DNA of 62,600 bases from Flavobacteriaceae bacterium UBA5544. Lineage in GTDB: Bacteria > Bacteroidota > Bacteroidia > Flavobacteriales > Flavobacteriaceae. Below the pieces are notes generated by a model, which was given only the letters and a program-made list of their open reading frames with translations, was not told the origin of the DNA and did no database searches. Made by a program: the position numbers and the translations under genes. The DNA is taken from the NCBI GenBank assembly GCA_002426755.1, contig DINI01000001.1:1-62600 (forward strand). Direction: 5' to 3'. Shown piece by piece: positions 7,609 to 17,817 of this stretch. Positions within the stretch are counted from its first letter, which is position 1. Every line of letters begins with the position of its first letter.

Positions 7609-7977
7609 TTAAAATGTTACGTTAATCGAATTATCATCACATTGGACAATGGTCACATTTCTGTCTTCTTGGTCAATAGCCTGATTTTGCTCATTCAGGC
7701 TGGCAATATTGATAATGTGGGCTCCAGGTTTTAATTGGAGGGTATCACTCGCAATTCCAATAGGGGTGATTTTTTCTCTAACAACCTGGGTTTGTGGGGT
7801 TGTAATCAACAAACCGTGCCTAACGGTGGACGATCCATAATTGATTGTTACTACACCAAAATTTTGCATCTCACATAGGTTTTGAGCATCACCATCACTG
7901 CCATCTTTACTACAGGAAAAACCAAACATCATAGTAACACAGAGAATCACTTTGTAAATTTTTATTGTCTTCATCAT
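7609..7977 (-). CDS. Small lipoprotein of unknown function
   Basis: 122 residues with a lipoprotein signal (MMFGFSC lipobox) followed by KDGSDGD. The mature part is about 100 residues, beta-rich, with one internal Cys near the start (LCEMQNFG) and one near the end (VQCDDNS) that could form a disulfide. It is the first gene of a two-gene lipoprotein unit with the gene ending at 6995. No family is recognised. Confidence 0.7.
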   Translation of the reverse strand: MMKTIKIYKVILCVTMMFGFSCSKDGSDGDAQNLCEMQNFGVVTINYGSSTVRHGLLITTPQTQVVREKITPIGIASDTLQLKPGAHIINIASLNEQNQAIDQEDRNVTIVQCDDNSINVTF

Positions 7978-8563
7978 TTTTGTTTTATATTCAATTTGTT
8001 AAAAATTTAAATAGCAATTGGCATCATTAGATGCAAATAAGTCTTTATACCACAACGCATTTTGATGAAAATCATTCAACTCATTTTAAATCTTTTGGAG
8101 ATCCTATTTTTGGCTAATCTGGATCTAAATCTTCTTCTACCATTCTACCATACCTGTACACATGTTAAAACAACTTCGGTTTTGCGTTCCGGTTGTTGTA
8201 TGGAAATGAGCGGGTCAAGGTTGTTCTCAACTGGGTTGGCATAGATGTGAGGAACTCCTCGTGAAATCAATACCGATCCCCTTTAGCGACTAAAAATATT
8301 TCTCTATTCAACGGATTTGTAACCCTAGTATCGTTGAAAAAACAATTGTCCAGACCATTTATTTTGATTGACTTTTCATCATTTAAATACAATGAATCCC
8401 ATTGCATTTTGAGATTTTAAATATTATGAATCAAATTTGAAGGTTTTATCAACAGGATGAAATAGATAATATACCAACACCATTATAAATAGATGAATGA
8501 CATAGAAAAAAATATTAAATTTGAATTGATCTAAATCTACCTTTATCAAAACAGCTTGTCTGA
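7978..8563. other. Gene-free gap
   Basis: This 586-base stretch separates the minus-strand lipoproteins from the plus-strand LytTR regulator and must contain both divergent promoters. TACCTTTA near 8535 resembles a Bacteroidota -7 box for the regulator. I see no convincing gene; the only open frame of note (8062-8244) lacks protein-like features. Confidence 0.5.
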
Positions 8564-9268
8564 ATGAACCACTATACCTGCATAATAGTTGACGACGAGG
8601 AAATAGACCGACTGATGGTGGTTTCGTTCGTAAAGAGGTTTCCGAATTTGGAGCTATCGGGCAGTTTCTCGACTGCCAACGAAGCCTTTGCTTTTTTGGA
8701 AGAGAACACGGCGGATGTCCTTTTTCTTGATATCGATATGCCAAATGAAAGTGGCTTGGAATTTCGGAAAAAGGCACAACAAATTCCCGTTTGTATTTTT
8801 ATCACCGCACATCCTGAACATGCTGTAGAAAGTTTTCAGCTGGAGACCCTCGATTTTATAGTAAAACCTTTGAAATTTGAACGCTTTGACAAAGCCGTCA
8901 AACGGATAGAGGAATTTATGGAGGTAAGGGAAAAAGCATCGCTTTATGAAGCTTCTTTGGGTGGTGACGTCATATATATTAAGGAAGGCCATGAACAGAT
9001 TAAGATTAAACTGCATGAAATACTTTACCTGGAAGCTTTAAAAGATTATACGTTATTAGTCACAGAAAAAAAACGCCATTGTGTGCTCTCGAACCTAGGA
9101 AGTTTACTCAACACCGAACATTTCAACTCCTTCATTCGCGTACATAGAAGTTTTGCGGTACAAAAACAGCGCATCAACAAAGTGTCTGCCAATGAAATAG
9201 AAATGGACAATGCTGTATCGGTACCCATAGGTAGAAGTTTTAAGGATAATCTTTCTTTTTTGATATGA
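8564..9268 (+). CDS. LytTR-family response regulator
   Basis: 234 residues. Residues 1-120 are a receiver domain with the acidic pocket D10/D11, phospho-acceptor D56 in LFLDIDMP, a conserved Thr in FITAH and Lys in FIVKPLK. Residues 135-234 are a LytTR DNA-binding domain (IYIKEGHEQIKI, EILYLEALKDYT, FIRVHRSFAVQK). The gene ends 11 bases before the histidine kinase at 9280 and surely forms a two-component pair with it. This group usually binds paired imperfect direct repeats upstream of its targets; no target can be named. Confidence 0.95.
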   Translation: MNHYTCIIVDDEEIDRLMVVSFVKRFPNLELSGSFSTANEAFAFLEENTADVLFLDIDMPNESGLEFRKKAQQIPVCIFITAHPEHAVESFQLETLDFIVKPLKFERFDKAVKRIEEFMEVREKASLYEASLGGDVIYIKEGHEQIKIKLHEILYLEALKDYTLLVTEKKRHCVLSNLGSLLNTEHFNSFIRVHRSFAVQKQRINKVSANEIEMDNAVSVPIGRSFKDNLSFLI

Positions 9269-9279
9269 AATTGTAACAT

Positions 9280-11265
9280 ATGAAAACAATTCTTGCTTTA
9301 ACTATTTGCTCTTTGTTTAGTGTTTTGTGCTTGGGCCAAGAACAAAACACCAAAATAGATTCATTAAAAGTGATAATCAAAAAGGAGCAGAATGTTGATT
9401 CAATAATAAAGTTTACCAACGCCATTGCCATAATCCAAAAAAATACTGCTTTGGTAGATGAAGCGATTGAAACACTCCATAAAAACATCCAATTCAGTAA
9501 AAAAAACGAAAAGGAAACAGGCGTCGGCGAAGCTTCATTGATTTTGAGCCAGATTTATATTTACAATAAACAAGAATTGGATTCTTCGGCATATTACGCT
9601 TCAAAAGCTATTGAAATTTTTAAAAGGGCTCATATAGATAACAAATTATCGAGAGCTTATTTTTTGATTTCCATTGTTTATCAAAGTAAATCCGACTTCG
9701 AAAACCAATTGAAATTTGCGTTGCTTGCTTTGGAATATGCCGAAAAAGCTGAAGACTACTCGATGATTTCTGATAGTTCGCACGCCTTAAATATGTATTT
9801 TTTGGACCAATCAAAACTTGAGGATGCATTAATATATGCGAAAAAGAGTAATGAATACGCCCTGCTCTCCAAAAAATCAACAAGAATAAGTACCGCATAT
9901 ATGGGTCTTGCGGAAACGTATAATCTTTTAAGAGACACCCTAAATGCAAACATCTTTTTTGAAAAGGCTTATGAATTGACAAAGCAAAATAATCAAAGAT
10001 TTGCGATTGCCTGGACATTGACAAATTGGGCCAAGCTGAAAAATACAGAGGAAGCGCTAAAAATGCGACTCGAAGCACAGGAAATTTGGGAAGAATTTGG
10101 CATCAGCCCAATGTACACTCATAATACGGGAATGATAGGAGTGCTGTTTTTTGATCTATATAAAAATGAAAATGATGCTCTCAAAAAAAATGACTATTTA
10201 ACAAAGGCCGAAAAATATTTAAGTGCAACCATTGAAAATGCCGATGATCAAAATGATATTGTCAATTCCATAGAATTTAATAGAACCCTTGCACAGTTAT
10301 ATGGAGTTAAAAAACAATATGATAAGGCCTATATTTATTTAGAAAAATCAACCACATTAAACGATTCCCTTAATTCCCAAGAAATAAAAAACCAACTGGC
10401 AAAACTAGAATCAAAAAAAGAGATTGAACTTCGTGATAAAGAAATAGAAGTAAATCAATTAAAACTTGAGACCCAAAAGAAACAACAATATTATTTGATT
10501 GGTGGTGTGTCGCTATTAGCCATAATAGGAGGTTTATTGTATTACCAAAGCCAAACTCGAAGAAAGAACAATCAAAAATTGCGTCTGCTAAATCAAGAAC
10601 TGGCTCAGAGCAACAAGGTCAAGACACGCTTTTTCAGCATCCTCAATCACGATTTGCGTAGTCCCGTTGCCAACTTGATACACTTTCTGCATTTACAGAA
10701 AAACAATCCCGAGATTATGGACGAAACAACAAGGAAACGATTGGAATCAAAAACAATATCTGGGGCCGAAAATCTTTTAGCCTCCATGGAAGATATGCTC
10801 TTATGGAGCAAAGGGCAAATGGAAAACTTTAAACCAGAACCAAAATCCATACTTATAGAAGAGTTTTTCATTGACAATAAAAAAGTGTTCTCTGGGTATC
10901 AGGACATTCAATTTGAGTACCATAATCCTGATAACATAAAACTCTTTACGGATGAAAACTATTTAAAAACCATCATGCGCAACCTGACCAGCAACGCTAT
11001 CAATATTATGGGTAATATACAAGCACCAACCATCATTTGGAAAGCTTGGCAAGAAAACAATCAAAAACTTCTTTCAATTACCGACAACGGCAGAGGTGCG
11101 CACCAAGAGCAGTTCAAGGCTCTGTATGACGAAAACGAGGTGGTTGGCATCAAATCCGGTCTGGGCCTGCACCTTATTCGCGATTTGGCGAAGGCCATTG
11201 ATTGTGAAGTGAAGGTAAATTCAGAAGTTGGCAGCGGCACTACCTTCACACTATTATTTCAATAA
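9280..11265 (+). CDS. TPR-containing sensor histidine kinase
   Basis: 661 residues. A signal peptide (residues 1-19, ending CLGQ) is followed by about 370 residues of tetratricopeptide-type helical repeats, probably periplasmic. A coiled coil (residues about 365-400) and one transmembrane helix (YYLIGGVSLLAIIGGLLYY) come next, then a cytoplasmic kinase. The H-box is FSILNHDLRSPVANL, and the ATPase domain carries DNGRGA and SGLGLHLIRDLAKAI. The kinase thus reads a protein-like signal outside and phosphorylates the LytTR regulator encoded 11 bases upstream. The signal is unknown. Confidence 0.95.
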   Translation: MKTILALTICSLFSVLCLGQEQNTKIDSLKVIIKKEQNVDSIIKFTNAIAIIQKNTALVDEAIETLHKNIQFSKKNEKETGVGEASLILSQIYIYNKQELDSSAYYASKAIEIFKRAHIDNKLSRAYFLISIVYQSKSDFENQLKFALLALEYAEKAEDYSMISDSSHALNMYFLDQSKLEDALIYAKKSNEYALLSKKSTRISTAYMGLAETYNLLRDTLNANIFFEKAYELTKQNNQRFAIAWTLTNWAKLKNTEEALKMRLEAQEIWEEFGISPMYTHNTGMIGVLFFDLYKNENDALKKNDYLTKAEKYLSATIENADDQNDIVNSIEFNRTLAQLYGVKKQYDKAYIYLEKSTTLNDSLNSQEIKNQLAKLESKKEIELRDKEIEVNQLKLETQKKQQYYLIGGVSLLAIIGGLLYYQSQTRRKNNQKLRLLNQELAQSNKVKTRFFSILNHDLRSPVANLIHFLHLQKNNPEIMDETTRKRLESKTISGAENLLASMEDMLLWSKGQMENFKPEPKSILIEEFFIDNKKVFSGYQDIQFEYHNPDNIKLFTDENYLKTIMRNLTSNAINIMGNIQAPTIIWKAWQENNQKLLSITDNGRGAHQEQFKALYDENEVVGIKSGLGLHLIRDLAKAIDCEVKVNSEVGSGTTFTLLFQ

Positions 11266-11294
11266 AAAAGGCTTGCGAAGATGGCAAGCCTTTA
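11266..11294. terminator. Bidirectional terminator between kinase and trxA
   Basis: AAAGGCTTGC (11267-11276) and GCAAGCCTTT (11284-11293) make a 10-base perfect stem with a 7-base loop. It sits between the convergent histidine kinase and thioredoxin genes. An A/T run on each side lets it serve both. Confidence 0.8.
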
Positions 11295-11313
11295 AAAATT
11301 CTTTGATTATATC

Positions 11314-11631
11314 TTACAAAAGACCGTCAATAGCATCCGTGTAAGCATTTTTAGGCGCTACACCAACTTGTCTACCAACAACTTCTCCATTTTGGAATAC
11401 CAAAACCGTTGGAATGTTTCGCACGCCATATTTTGCAGCAAATTCCTGATTTGCATCTACATCCACTTTTCCGACAACGGCTTTCCCTTCATATTCTTGA
11501 CTTATTTGGTCAATGATTGGCCCAACCATTCTGCATGGTCCACACCAAGCTGCCCAAAAATCTACCATAACGGGTTTATCGCTTTTTAATACTGTTTCTT
11601 CAAACGTTGCATCTGTTATTTCTAATGCCAT
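11314..11631 (-). CDS. trxA: Thioredoxin
   Basis: 105 residues, the standard size of bacterial thioredoxin 1. The redox motif WCGPC is at residues 29-33 (Cys30, Cys33) after VMVDFWAA. The cis-proline segment RNIPTVLVF and the C-terminal QVGVAPKNA are present. It has no signal peptide, so it is the cytoplasmic protein-disulfide reductant working with thioredoxin reductase. The gene is downstream of dnaE in the same direction, with a gap of about 120 bases. Confidence 0.97.
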   Translation of the reverse strand: MALEITDATFEETVLKSDKPVMVDFWAAWCGPCRMVGPIIDQISQEYEGKAVVGKVDVDANQEFAAKYGVRNIPTVLVFQNGEVVGRQVGVAPKNAYTDAIDGLL

Positions 11632-11753
11632 ATTTTCTATTCTTTAAGAGGTTTACTTTTATTTAATGTACAAAATTAGTCAAAAATTTTGCCAAACCTT
11701 ACGTGCTTAACATTTGTTTTGGTTATGACTGGATTGAGTGCTCTTATGAGAAT

Positions 11754-14700
11754 TTAATTCAACTTATAAAACACCTCTTGGTTTGCCAATTCGTTCAATA
11801 ATTCTTGGGAAATTTTCACTTTCTGTTTTCGGCTCGACATCTGTAATTTCATTTCATCCTCATGGTCATAAATCACAAAGTTGAGCGCATGATTGCCTTC
11901 ATGCATTCGCAATAAGTCGTTTAGTGCCTGAATTCGCTTTTCCTGTAGGTCTTTGATATCCAATTGAATGGATAATTTTTTTGCGTAGGTTTCCATCACG
12001 TCGTGCAACAATTGAAAACTATTAAACTGCAATCGCGGCTCACCTTTTGCTCCCGTTTCTTTATTTGGCCACCCTTCGCGGATGAAGGCCTTAACATATA
12101 CAAACGAATTTTTTACAAAGAAATGCCTGAACTTCAAGTATTCCTCTCCAAAGATTCGGAACTCAAAACTATCCGTGTAATCTTCTATTGTGAAAGTCGC
12201 CCAACCTTTTCCTTGCTTACTAACTCTGTGTTGGACATCGGTAACGACACCACCAAAACAGATTTCTCGGTTGACATAGTCTGGTAAGTTTCTAAAATGT
12301 GCCAAACTGCCATTACAAAACGTAGACATTTCTACTTTAAAATCATCCAATGGATGCCCAGAAATATAAATTCCGACAACTTCTTTCTCTCTGGCCAATT
12401 TTTCCATCGTTCCCCACTCTTCACAAGGTGGAACCAAGGGTTCGGCAATTTGCACATCGCTGGCATCCCCAAAGAGACTTACTTGTGCAGAATTTTCATT
12501 TTCTTGATGTTTGCTACCATAACGTATGGCCTTCTCCAAAAAAGTAATGCCATCGCCTTCATCTGAAAAATATTGGGCACGATGAGTTTCTTTAAAACAA
12601 TCAAAACCACCTGCCAAGGCTAGATTTTCAAAGGCTTTTTTGTTCGCAGCGCGCAAGTCAATTCGTTTTGCCAAATCGAAAATGGATTTATAGTTTCCAT
12701 CCTTTTTCCGATTTTCAACAATGGTGATGACCGCCCCATGACCAACGCCTTTAACCGCTCCCATCCCAAAACGAACCGCATTATCTTTATTCACCGAGAA
12801 TTTATAAAAGGACTCATTGACATCAGGGCCCAAAACATCCAATTTCATGCGCTTGCACTCTTCCATAAAGAACGTCACCTGTTTGATGTCATTCATATTA
12901 TTGGACAACACCGCCGCCATATACTCTGCAGGATAATGAGCTTTGAGGTATGCTGTTTGATAGGCAATCCAAGCGTAACAGGTGGAATGCGACTTGTTAA
13001 AGGCATAACTAGCAAAGGCCTCCCAGTCTTTCCAGATTTTTTCCAATACATCTTTTGGATGTCCATTTTTCTCACCGCCTTCCAAAAATTTTGGTTTCAT
13101 CTTGTCCAAAACTGCCAAAATCTTTTTTCCCATCGCTTTACGCAATACGTCAGCTTCACCTTTGGTAAAATTGGCCAAACGTTGCGACAACAACATCACT
13201 TGCTCTTGATAGACGGTAATTCCATAAGTTTCCTTGAGGTTTTCTTCCATGTCTGGAAGGTCATAGACTATCTCCTCATCACCATGTTTTCTGCGGATAA
13301 AACTAGGAATGTATTCCATCGGTCCTGGGCGATACAAGGCATTCATGGCAATCAAATCATCAAAGACCGTTGGTTTCAAGTCCTTCATGTGTTTTTGCAT
13401 GCCAGGTGACTCATATTGAAAAATCCCAACGGTTTCCCCTTTTTGGAAGAGTTCATAGGTTTTTTCGTCATCCAACGGAAAATTGTCTGGGTCGAGGGTG
13501 ATGCCATGCTTTGCCTTGACGATTTTGACTGTATCCTTTATTAAGGTCAGCGTTTTTAGACCCAAGAAATCCATTTTCAATAAACCTGCATCTTCCACGA
13601 CAGAGTTATCAAACTGTGTGACGTATAAATCGGAATCTTTGGCTGTTGCCACGGGTACGAAATCGGTGATGTCACTTGGCGTGATGATGACGCCACAAGC
13701 GTGAATGCCCGTATTTCTGACCGAACCTTCCAATGTTCGTGCGAGATTGACGGTTTCGGCTTCCAAATCTTCACCTTCGGAAATGTTCAAAAGCTGATTG
13801 ACCTTCTCCAAATCTTCCGCCCGAAACGCTTTGCTCAACTGTTTTTCGTCATATCCAAAAATCTTTCCGAGTTTGGACATCGTTGGAATTAATTTCGCGA
13901 TTCTGTCGGCATCAAACAAAGGTAAATCGAGCACACGAGCCGTATCACGGATGGAGGATTTGGCAGCCATCGTTCCATAAGTGATGATTTGCGCCACCTG
14001 ACTGCTTCCGTATTTTTTGATGACATAATCCATCACACGACCACGACCTTCATCATCAAAATCAATATCGATATCTGGCATACTCACACGGTCCGGATTG
14101 AGAAAACGCTCAAAAAGCAAATCGTACTTAATTGGGTCAATATTTGTAATCCAAAGACAGTAGGCAACCACAGAACCGGCAGCCGAACCACGACCCGGCC
14201 CCACGGAAACATCCATTTTTCTAGCCTCGCGAATGAAGTCTTCCACAATCAAGAAATACCCTGGATAACCTGTATTTTTGATGACATCGAGTTCAAAATC
14301 CAAACGTTCGCGTATCGAATCGGTTAATTCGCCATAGCGTTTTTTGGCACCTTCATAAGTCAAATAACGCAGATAATCATCTTCATTTTCAAAATCTTCA
14401 GGAATGTCAAATTTTGGAAGCAAGACTTCACGCGCCAATTGATAAGTTTCAATTTTATTTACGACTTCTTCGGTATTGGCAATAGCTTCTGGAATGTCCT
14501 TAAACAACAATTTCATCTCATCAGACGACTTGAAATAGTACTCCTGATTTGGCAATCCGTAGCGATATCCTCTACCCCTACCAATTGGCGTGCCTTGTTT
14601 TTCGCCATCCTTTACGCACAGTAAAATATCATGGGCATTGGCATCTTCTTTCTCGGCGTAGTAGGTATTATTGGTCGCAACAACCTTGATATCATGCTTT

Positions 14701-16109
14701 TTTGAGAACTCTATCAAGACAGGATTTACTCTATTTTCATCTTCTTGATTGTGGCGCATCAATTCGATATATAAATCGTCACCAAATTGCTCCTTCCACC
14801 AAATCAGCGCTTCTTCGGCTTGATTTTCACCAACGTTCAACACTTTACTTGGCACTTCACCATACAGATTCCCCGTGAGGACGATTAAATCTTCCTTATA
14901 TTTTTGAATGATGTGTTTGTCAATTCTCGGCACATAATAAAATCCTTCCGTATAGGCAGACGAAGATAGCTTCGCCAAATTATGGTATCCCTTTTTGGTT
15001 TTTGCGAGAAACACCACTTGGTAACCATTATCTTTTCGAGTTTTATCCAAACGGTCTTCACAGACAAAGAACTCGCAGCCTATGATGGCTTTAATCTCTT
15101 TATCCGTTGGAGTTTCCCCTTTTTCGAGCAAGGCGTCGTTTTTGGCCTTGACAGCTTTATTATGATTGGTAATCTCCCTGACAAAATGAAAAGCACCCAT
15201 CATATTGGCATGGTCAGTCAATGCTACTGCTGGCATCTTCTGTTTTGCAGCATTGGCGACCAAATCCCGGATACTTATGGTCGATTGCAAGACCGAAAAT
15301 TGAGAATGGTTATGAAGGTGAACAAAATCAACCTCTTTTAATTCTTGAATATTTTGGGCAATTTCGATCTTGGATGGTGCGTCCGACTCCTGAAGGGATT
15401 GGATTTGTTTTTTTATCCTTGCGCTTTCAGCTTTTAAATTGATGTGTTTTAATCCAATGAGTTGGATTTCCGAAGGATTTACTTCCTTGAAATTCGTAAA
15501 ATAATCTGATGGCACATCCAACTGCTCCTTGGTATATTCTTCCAAGCGCACCAATTCCAAAAAGCAACGTGTTGTGGCCTCCACATCGGCAGTGGCATTA
15601 TGTGCTTCCGCAAATGGCTTATTGAACAAAAACTCGTGAAGCTCGGTAAGGGTTGGTAATTTAAATTTCCCATAACGCCCTCCGGGAATTTTACACAACT
15701 CGGCGGTGTGCTCCGTACAAGTATCCAACACAGGTAATTCCTGCAGTTTGTTTGCAAAGTCAGCGCGAACAAATTCGGCGCCCATAATATTCAAATCAAA
15801 ACCAACATTCTGACCAACAACGAATTTTGTTTTGTCAAATGCCTTGTTAAATTTCTCCAATACGTCCTTTAATGGAATGCCCTGTTGTTGTGCCAACTCC
15901 GTAGAAATGCCATGGATTTTTTCGGCATCATAGGGAATATTGAATCCTTCCGGCTGTACCAAATAATCCTGATGCTCGATACAATTACCCATGGAATCAT
16001 GCAGTTGCCAAGCAATTTGAATGCATCTGGGCCAATTATCGGTATCCGTAATTGGCGCATCCCAACGTTTTGGTAAGCCTGTGGTTTCGGTATCAAAGAT
16101 TAAATACAT
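11754..16109 (-). CDS. dnaE: DNA polymerase III alpha subunit with fused DEDDh exonuclease
   Basis: 1451 residues, about 290 longer than E. coli DnaE. Residues 1-190 are a DnaQ-like 3'-5' exonuclease (FDTETTGL with D6/E8, then NVGFDLNIM and HNATADVEAT). From about residue 263 the PHP domain starts (FVHLHNHSQFSVLQ). The C-family polymerase core follows, with the catalytic acidic motif PDIDIDFDDEGR and the VGPGRGSAAGS finger region. An OB-fold (ICFGGVVTDVQHRVSKQGK) and tail end the protein. It would be the replicative polymerase with proofreading in the same chain. This fusion is known from Bacteroidota. The upstream region contains a degenerate repetitive tract. Confidence 0.96.
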   Translation of the reverse strand: MYLIFDTETTGLPKRWDAPITDTDNWPRCIQIAWQLHDSMGNCIEHQDYLVQPEGFNIPYDAEKIHGISTELAQQQGIPLKDVLEKFNKAFDKTKFVVGQNVGFDLNIMGAEFVRADFANKLQELPVLDTCTEHTAELCKIPGGRYGKFKLPTLTELHEFLFNKPFAEAHNATADVEATTRCFLELVRLEEYTKEQLDVPSDYFTNFKEVNPSEIQLIGLKHINLKAESARIKKQIQSLQESDAPSKIEIAQNIQELKEVDFVHLHNHSQFSVLQSTISIRDLVANAAKQKMPAVALTDHANMMGAFHFVREITNHNKAVKAKNDALLEKGETPTDKEIKAIIGCEFFVCEDRLDKTRKDNGYQVVFLAKTKKGYHNLAKLSSSAYTEGFYYVPRIDKHIIQKYKEDLIVLTGNLYGEVPSKVLNVGENQAEEALIWWKEQFGDDLYIELMRHNQEDENRVNPVLIEFSKKHDIKVVATNNTYYAEKEDANAHDILLCVKDGEKQGTPIGRGRGYRYGLPNQEYYFKSSDEMKLLFKDIPEAIANTEEVVNKIETYQLAREVLLPKFDIPEDFENEDDYLRYLTYEGAKKRYGELTDSIRERLDFELDVIKNTGYPGYFLIVEDFIREARKMDVSVGPGRGSAAGSVVAYCLWITNIDPIKYDLLFERFLNPDRVSMPDIDIDFDDEGRGRVMDYVIKKYGSSQVAQIITYGTMAAKSSIRDTARVLDLPLFDADRIAKLIPTMSKLGKIFGYDEKQLSKAFRAEDLEKVNQLLNISEGEDLEAETVNLARTLEGSVRNTGIHACGVIITPSDITDFVPVATAKDSDLYVTQFDNSVVEDAGLLKMDFLGLKTLTLIKDTVKIVKAKHGITLDPDNFPLDDEKTYELFQKGETVGIFQYESPGMQKHMKDLKPTVFDDLIAMNALYRPGPMEYIPSFIRRKHGDEEIVYDLPDMEENLKETYGITVYQEQVMLLSQRLANFTKGEADVLRKAMGKKILAVLDKMKPKFLEGGEKNGHPKDVLEKIWKDWEAFASYAFNKSHSTCYAWIAYQTAYLKAHYPAEYMAAVLSNNMNDIKQVTFFMEECKRMKLDVLGPDVNESFYKFSVNKDNAVRFGMGAVKGVGHGAVITIVENRKKDGNYKSIFDLAKRIDLRAANKKAFENLALAGGFDCFKETHRAQYFSDEGDGITFLEKAIRYGSKHQENENSAQVSLFGDASDVQIAEPLVPPCEEWGTMEKLAREKEVVGIYISGHPLDDFKVEMSTFCNGSLAHFRNLPDYVNREICFGGVVTDVQHRVSKQGKGWATFTIEDYTDSFEFRIFGEEYLKFRHFFVKNSFVYVKAFIREGWPNKETGAKGEPRLQFNSFQLLHDVMETYAKKLSIQLDIKDLQEKRIQALNDLLRMHEGNHALNFVIYDHEDEMKLQMSSRKQKVKISQELLNELANQEVFYKLN

Positions 16110-16329
16110 CTATTCTTTTTATTATTGAATCGTTCGTCGTTTAGTCGTTTTAGCCCCGAATACACGAATGATTTTTAATGAAATCCTTTAAATTGCTGGT
16201 GTTTTTCTTTGAAAGAAAAGTTTTTAAAATTACACAAAATTTAAACTTTTTGAAGCCAAAAGTTATAAACAGTTGTAAACAAAAAAACGCAACCGTTTCG
16301 GGCTGCGCTATCTTTTAATAGTTACTTTT

Positions 16330-17004
16330 TTAGTTACAATCACCCAAACTATCCACAATAGCTTGATAGGCACCACCTTCATCCCCACATGCGGCTATAG
16401 CTTGTTGCAAAGCAGTTTTGTATGCGCTGCAACGTGTTGCATATTGATCATCTCCTGGCATGACTTCCGAAAAATTAGATAAAGCTGTTGCTAAATTGTT
16501 TGTCGCTTGCTGACAGGTTAATGTAGTACCCGAATTATTGCCACCACTAATAGGGATTCTATAAAAATCCCCTTCATTGAAACCAACAGAATGCAGACCA
16601 TCCTCGGTAAACGCTATAAACCTAAATGTTCCAGTTACGTAACTCGCAGTTGATTCTGTAATAATCACTTCTCCTATTTCCGGGTACAATGAGACGCTTG
16701 GGTCAGGTGGGTTGGACGTTGAATATTCGGTATCTTCAAAATCTATAAAATCAGCTTTTGAAAAGCTTGTATCTGACAATAAATAAGTTCCAGTTGAAGC
16801 GGAAGACAATCTAAAGGTCATTACTTCATTATTGTTTCCAGCCGTAAGATTCAAATTCCCATCAGATACGGTAGCATTAAAGTAAGTAGCTCTCCAAAGA
16901 TTATAGTTTTTATTTCCTGAAAAGCCAGGTGTATTAAATTGAACCTCATCGCTACAGCTCCATAAACTCAATAAGGTTAAGAATAGTAAGGCAATTTTTT
17001 TCAT
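16330..17004 (-). CDS. Lipoprotein (DUF6252-like)
   Basis: 224 residues from the ATG at 17004. A longer frame to 17073 exists, but only the shorter start gives a clean lipoprotein signal (KKIALLFLTLLSLWSC). After the lipidated Cys comes SDEVQFNTPGFSGNKN, then a beta-rich domain with repeated FR/TGTF strands. A C-terminal helical segment of about 60 residues contains four spaced Cys (TCQQATNN, TRCSAY, AACGDEGG, SLGDCN), suggesting two disulfides. The N-terminal part resembles flavobacterial DUF6252-type lipoproteins by my recollection. It is a surface or periplasmic protein of unknown role, with its own promoter region shared divergently with rpsP. Confidence 0.75.
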   Translation of the reverse strand: MKKIALLFLTLLSLWSCSDEVQFNTPGFSGNKNYNLWRATYFNATVSDGNLNLTAGNNNEVMTFRLSSASTGTYLLSDTSFSKADFIDFEDTEYSTSNPPDPSVSLYPEIGEVIITESTASYVTGTFRFIAFTEDGLHSVGFNEGDFYRIPISGGNNSGTTLTCQQATNNLATALSNFSEVMPGDDQYATRCSAYKTALQQAIAACGDEGGAYQAIVDSLGDCN

Positions 17005-17138
17005 CAAATTATTTTTAATGCTCAAAAATTTTGAACCGCTAATTAAAGAAAAAATAACGTTTTTCAAAGCCAAAATCTACAATAAAATTAAATGATTGAT
17101 AAATTTAAAATAAAAAATCGCCAATTATCAAAAAAACA

Positions 17139-17154
17139 GTATCTTTGCGCACTT
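17139..17154 (+). promoter_or_regulatory. rpsP promoter -7 box
   Basis: TATCTTTG at 17140-17147 fits the Bacteroidota sigma-A -7 consensus TAnnTTTG. It lies 48 bases before the rpsP ATG. The surrounding 16 bases, GTATCTTTGCGCACTT, recur exactly ahead of hemD (41164-41179), which strengthens the call. No clear -33 TTTG is seen. Confidence 0.6.
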
Positions 17155-17194
17155 ATTAATAATCGAGGTCGAGAACCTCACAAATTAATTATTT

Positions 17195-17794
17195 ATGCCA
17201 GTAAAAATTAGATTACAAAGACACGGTAAAAAAGGGAAACCTTATTTTTGGATCGTAGCAGCTGATGCTCGTTCAAAAAGAGATGGTAAATACCTAGAAA
17301 AGTTAGGTGCTTACAATCCAAACACAAATCCTGCAACAATCGAATTGGATGTTGATGGTGCTGTAAAATGGTTGCAGAATGGTGCACAACCGACTGATAC
17401 TGCCAGAGCAATTTTGTCTTACAAAGGTGCGTTAATGAAAAATCATTTAGCAGGTGGAGTTAGAAAAGGTGCTTTAACAGAAGAGCAAGCAGAAGCAAAA
17501 TTCAATGCTTGGTTAGATGAAAAAGCAGGTCTTGTGGATGCCAAAAAAGACAATTTAGCAAAAGCACAAGCAGATGCGAAAGCAAAAGCGCTTGCTGCTG
17601 AAAAAGAAGTCAATGCAAAACGTGAGGCTGACGCTGCACAAGCTATTGCCGATGCAGAGGCTGCAGAAGCTGCTGCAAATGCGCCTGCTGAAGAAGCCGT
17701 TGCTGAAGAAACTGCAGAAGCAGAAGCTGCATCTGAAGAAGTTGTTGCTGAAGAAGTTCCAGCTGACGATGCCGAAACAAAAACAGAAGAATAA
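17195..17794 (+). CDS. rpsP: 30S ribosomal protein S16 with long Ala/Glu-rich tail
   Basis: 199 residues, more than twice the 80-90 of most bacterial S16 proteins. Residues 1-85 are the conserved S16 fold (PVKIRLQRHGKKGKPYFWIV, KYLEKLGAYNPNTNP, NGAQPTDTARAIL). From about residue 105 the chain becomes a Lys/Ala/Glu-rich helix and then a strongly acidic Ala/Glu/Val tail (AEEAVAEETAEAEAASEE). Extended S16 tails are common in Bacteroidota. It is a structural protein of the small subunit. A strong terminator follows, separating it from rimM. Confidence 0.97.
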   Translation: MPVKIRLQRHGKKGKPYFWIVAADARSKRDGKYLEKLGAYNPNTNPATIELDVDGAVKWLQNGAQPTDTARAILSYKGALMKNHLAGGVRKGALTEEQAEAKFNAWLDEKAGLVDAKKDNLAKAQADAKAKALAAEKEVNAKREADAAQAIADAEAAEAAANAPAEEAVAEETAEAEAASEEVVAEEVPADDAETKTEE

Positions 17795-17817
17795 AGAATT
17801 TATTTTTTATACTTTTA

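Noticed and set aside
8062..8244. 60-codon plus-strand frame in the large gap before the LytTR gene
   Set aside because: It starts with a hydrophobic run but then loses any protein-like pattern, has no recognisable domain, and lies in promoter territory for two divergent units.
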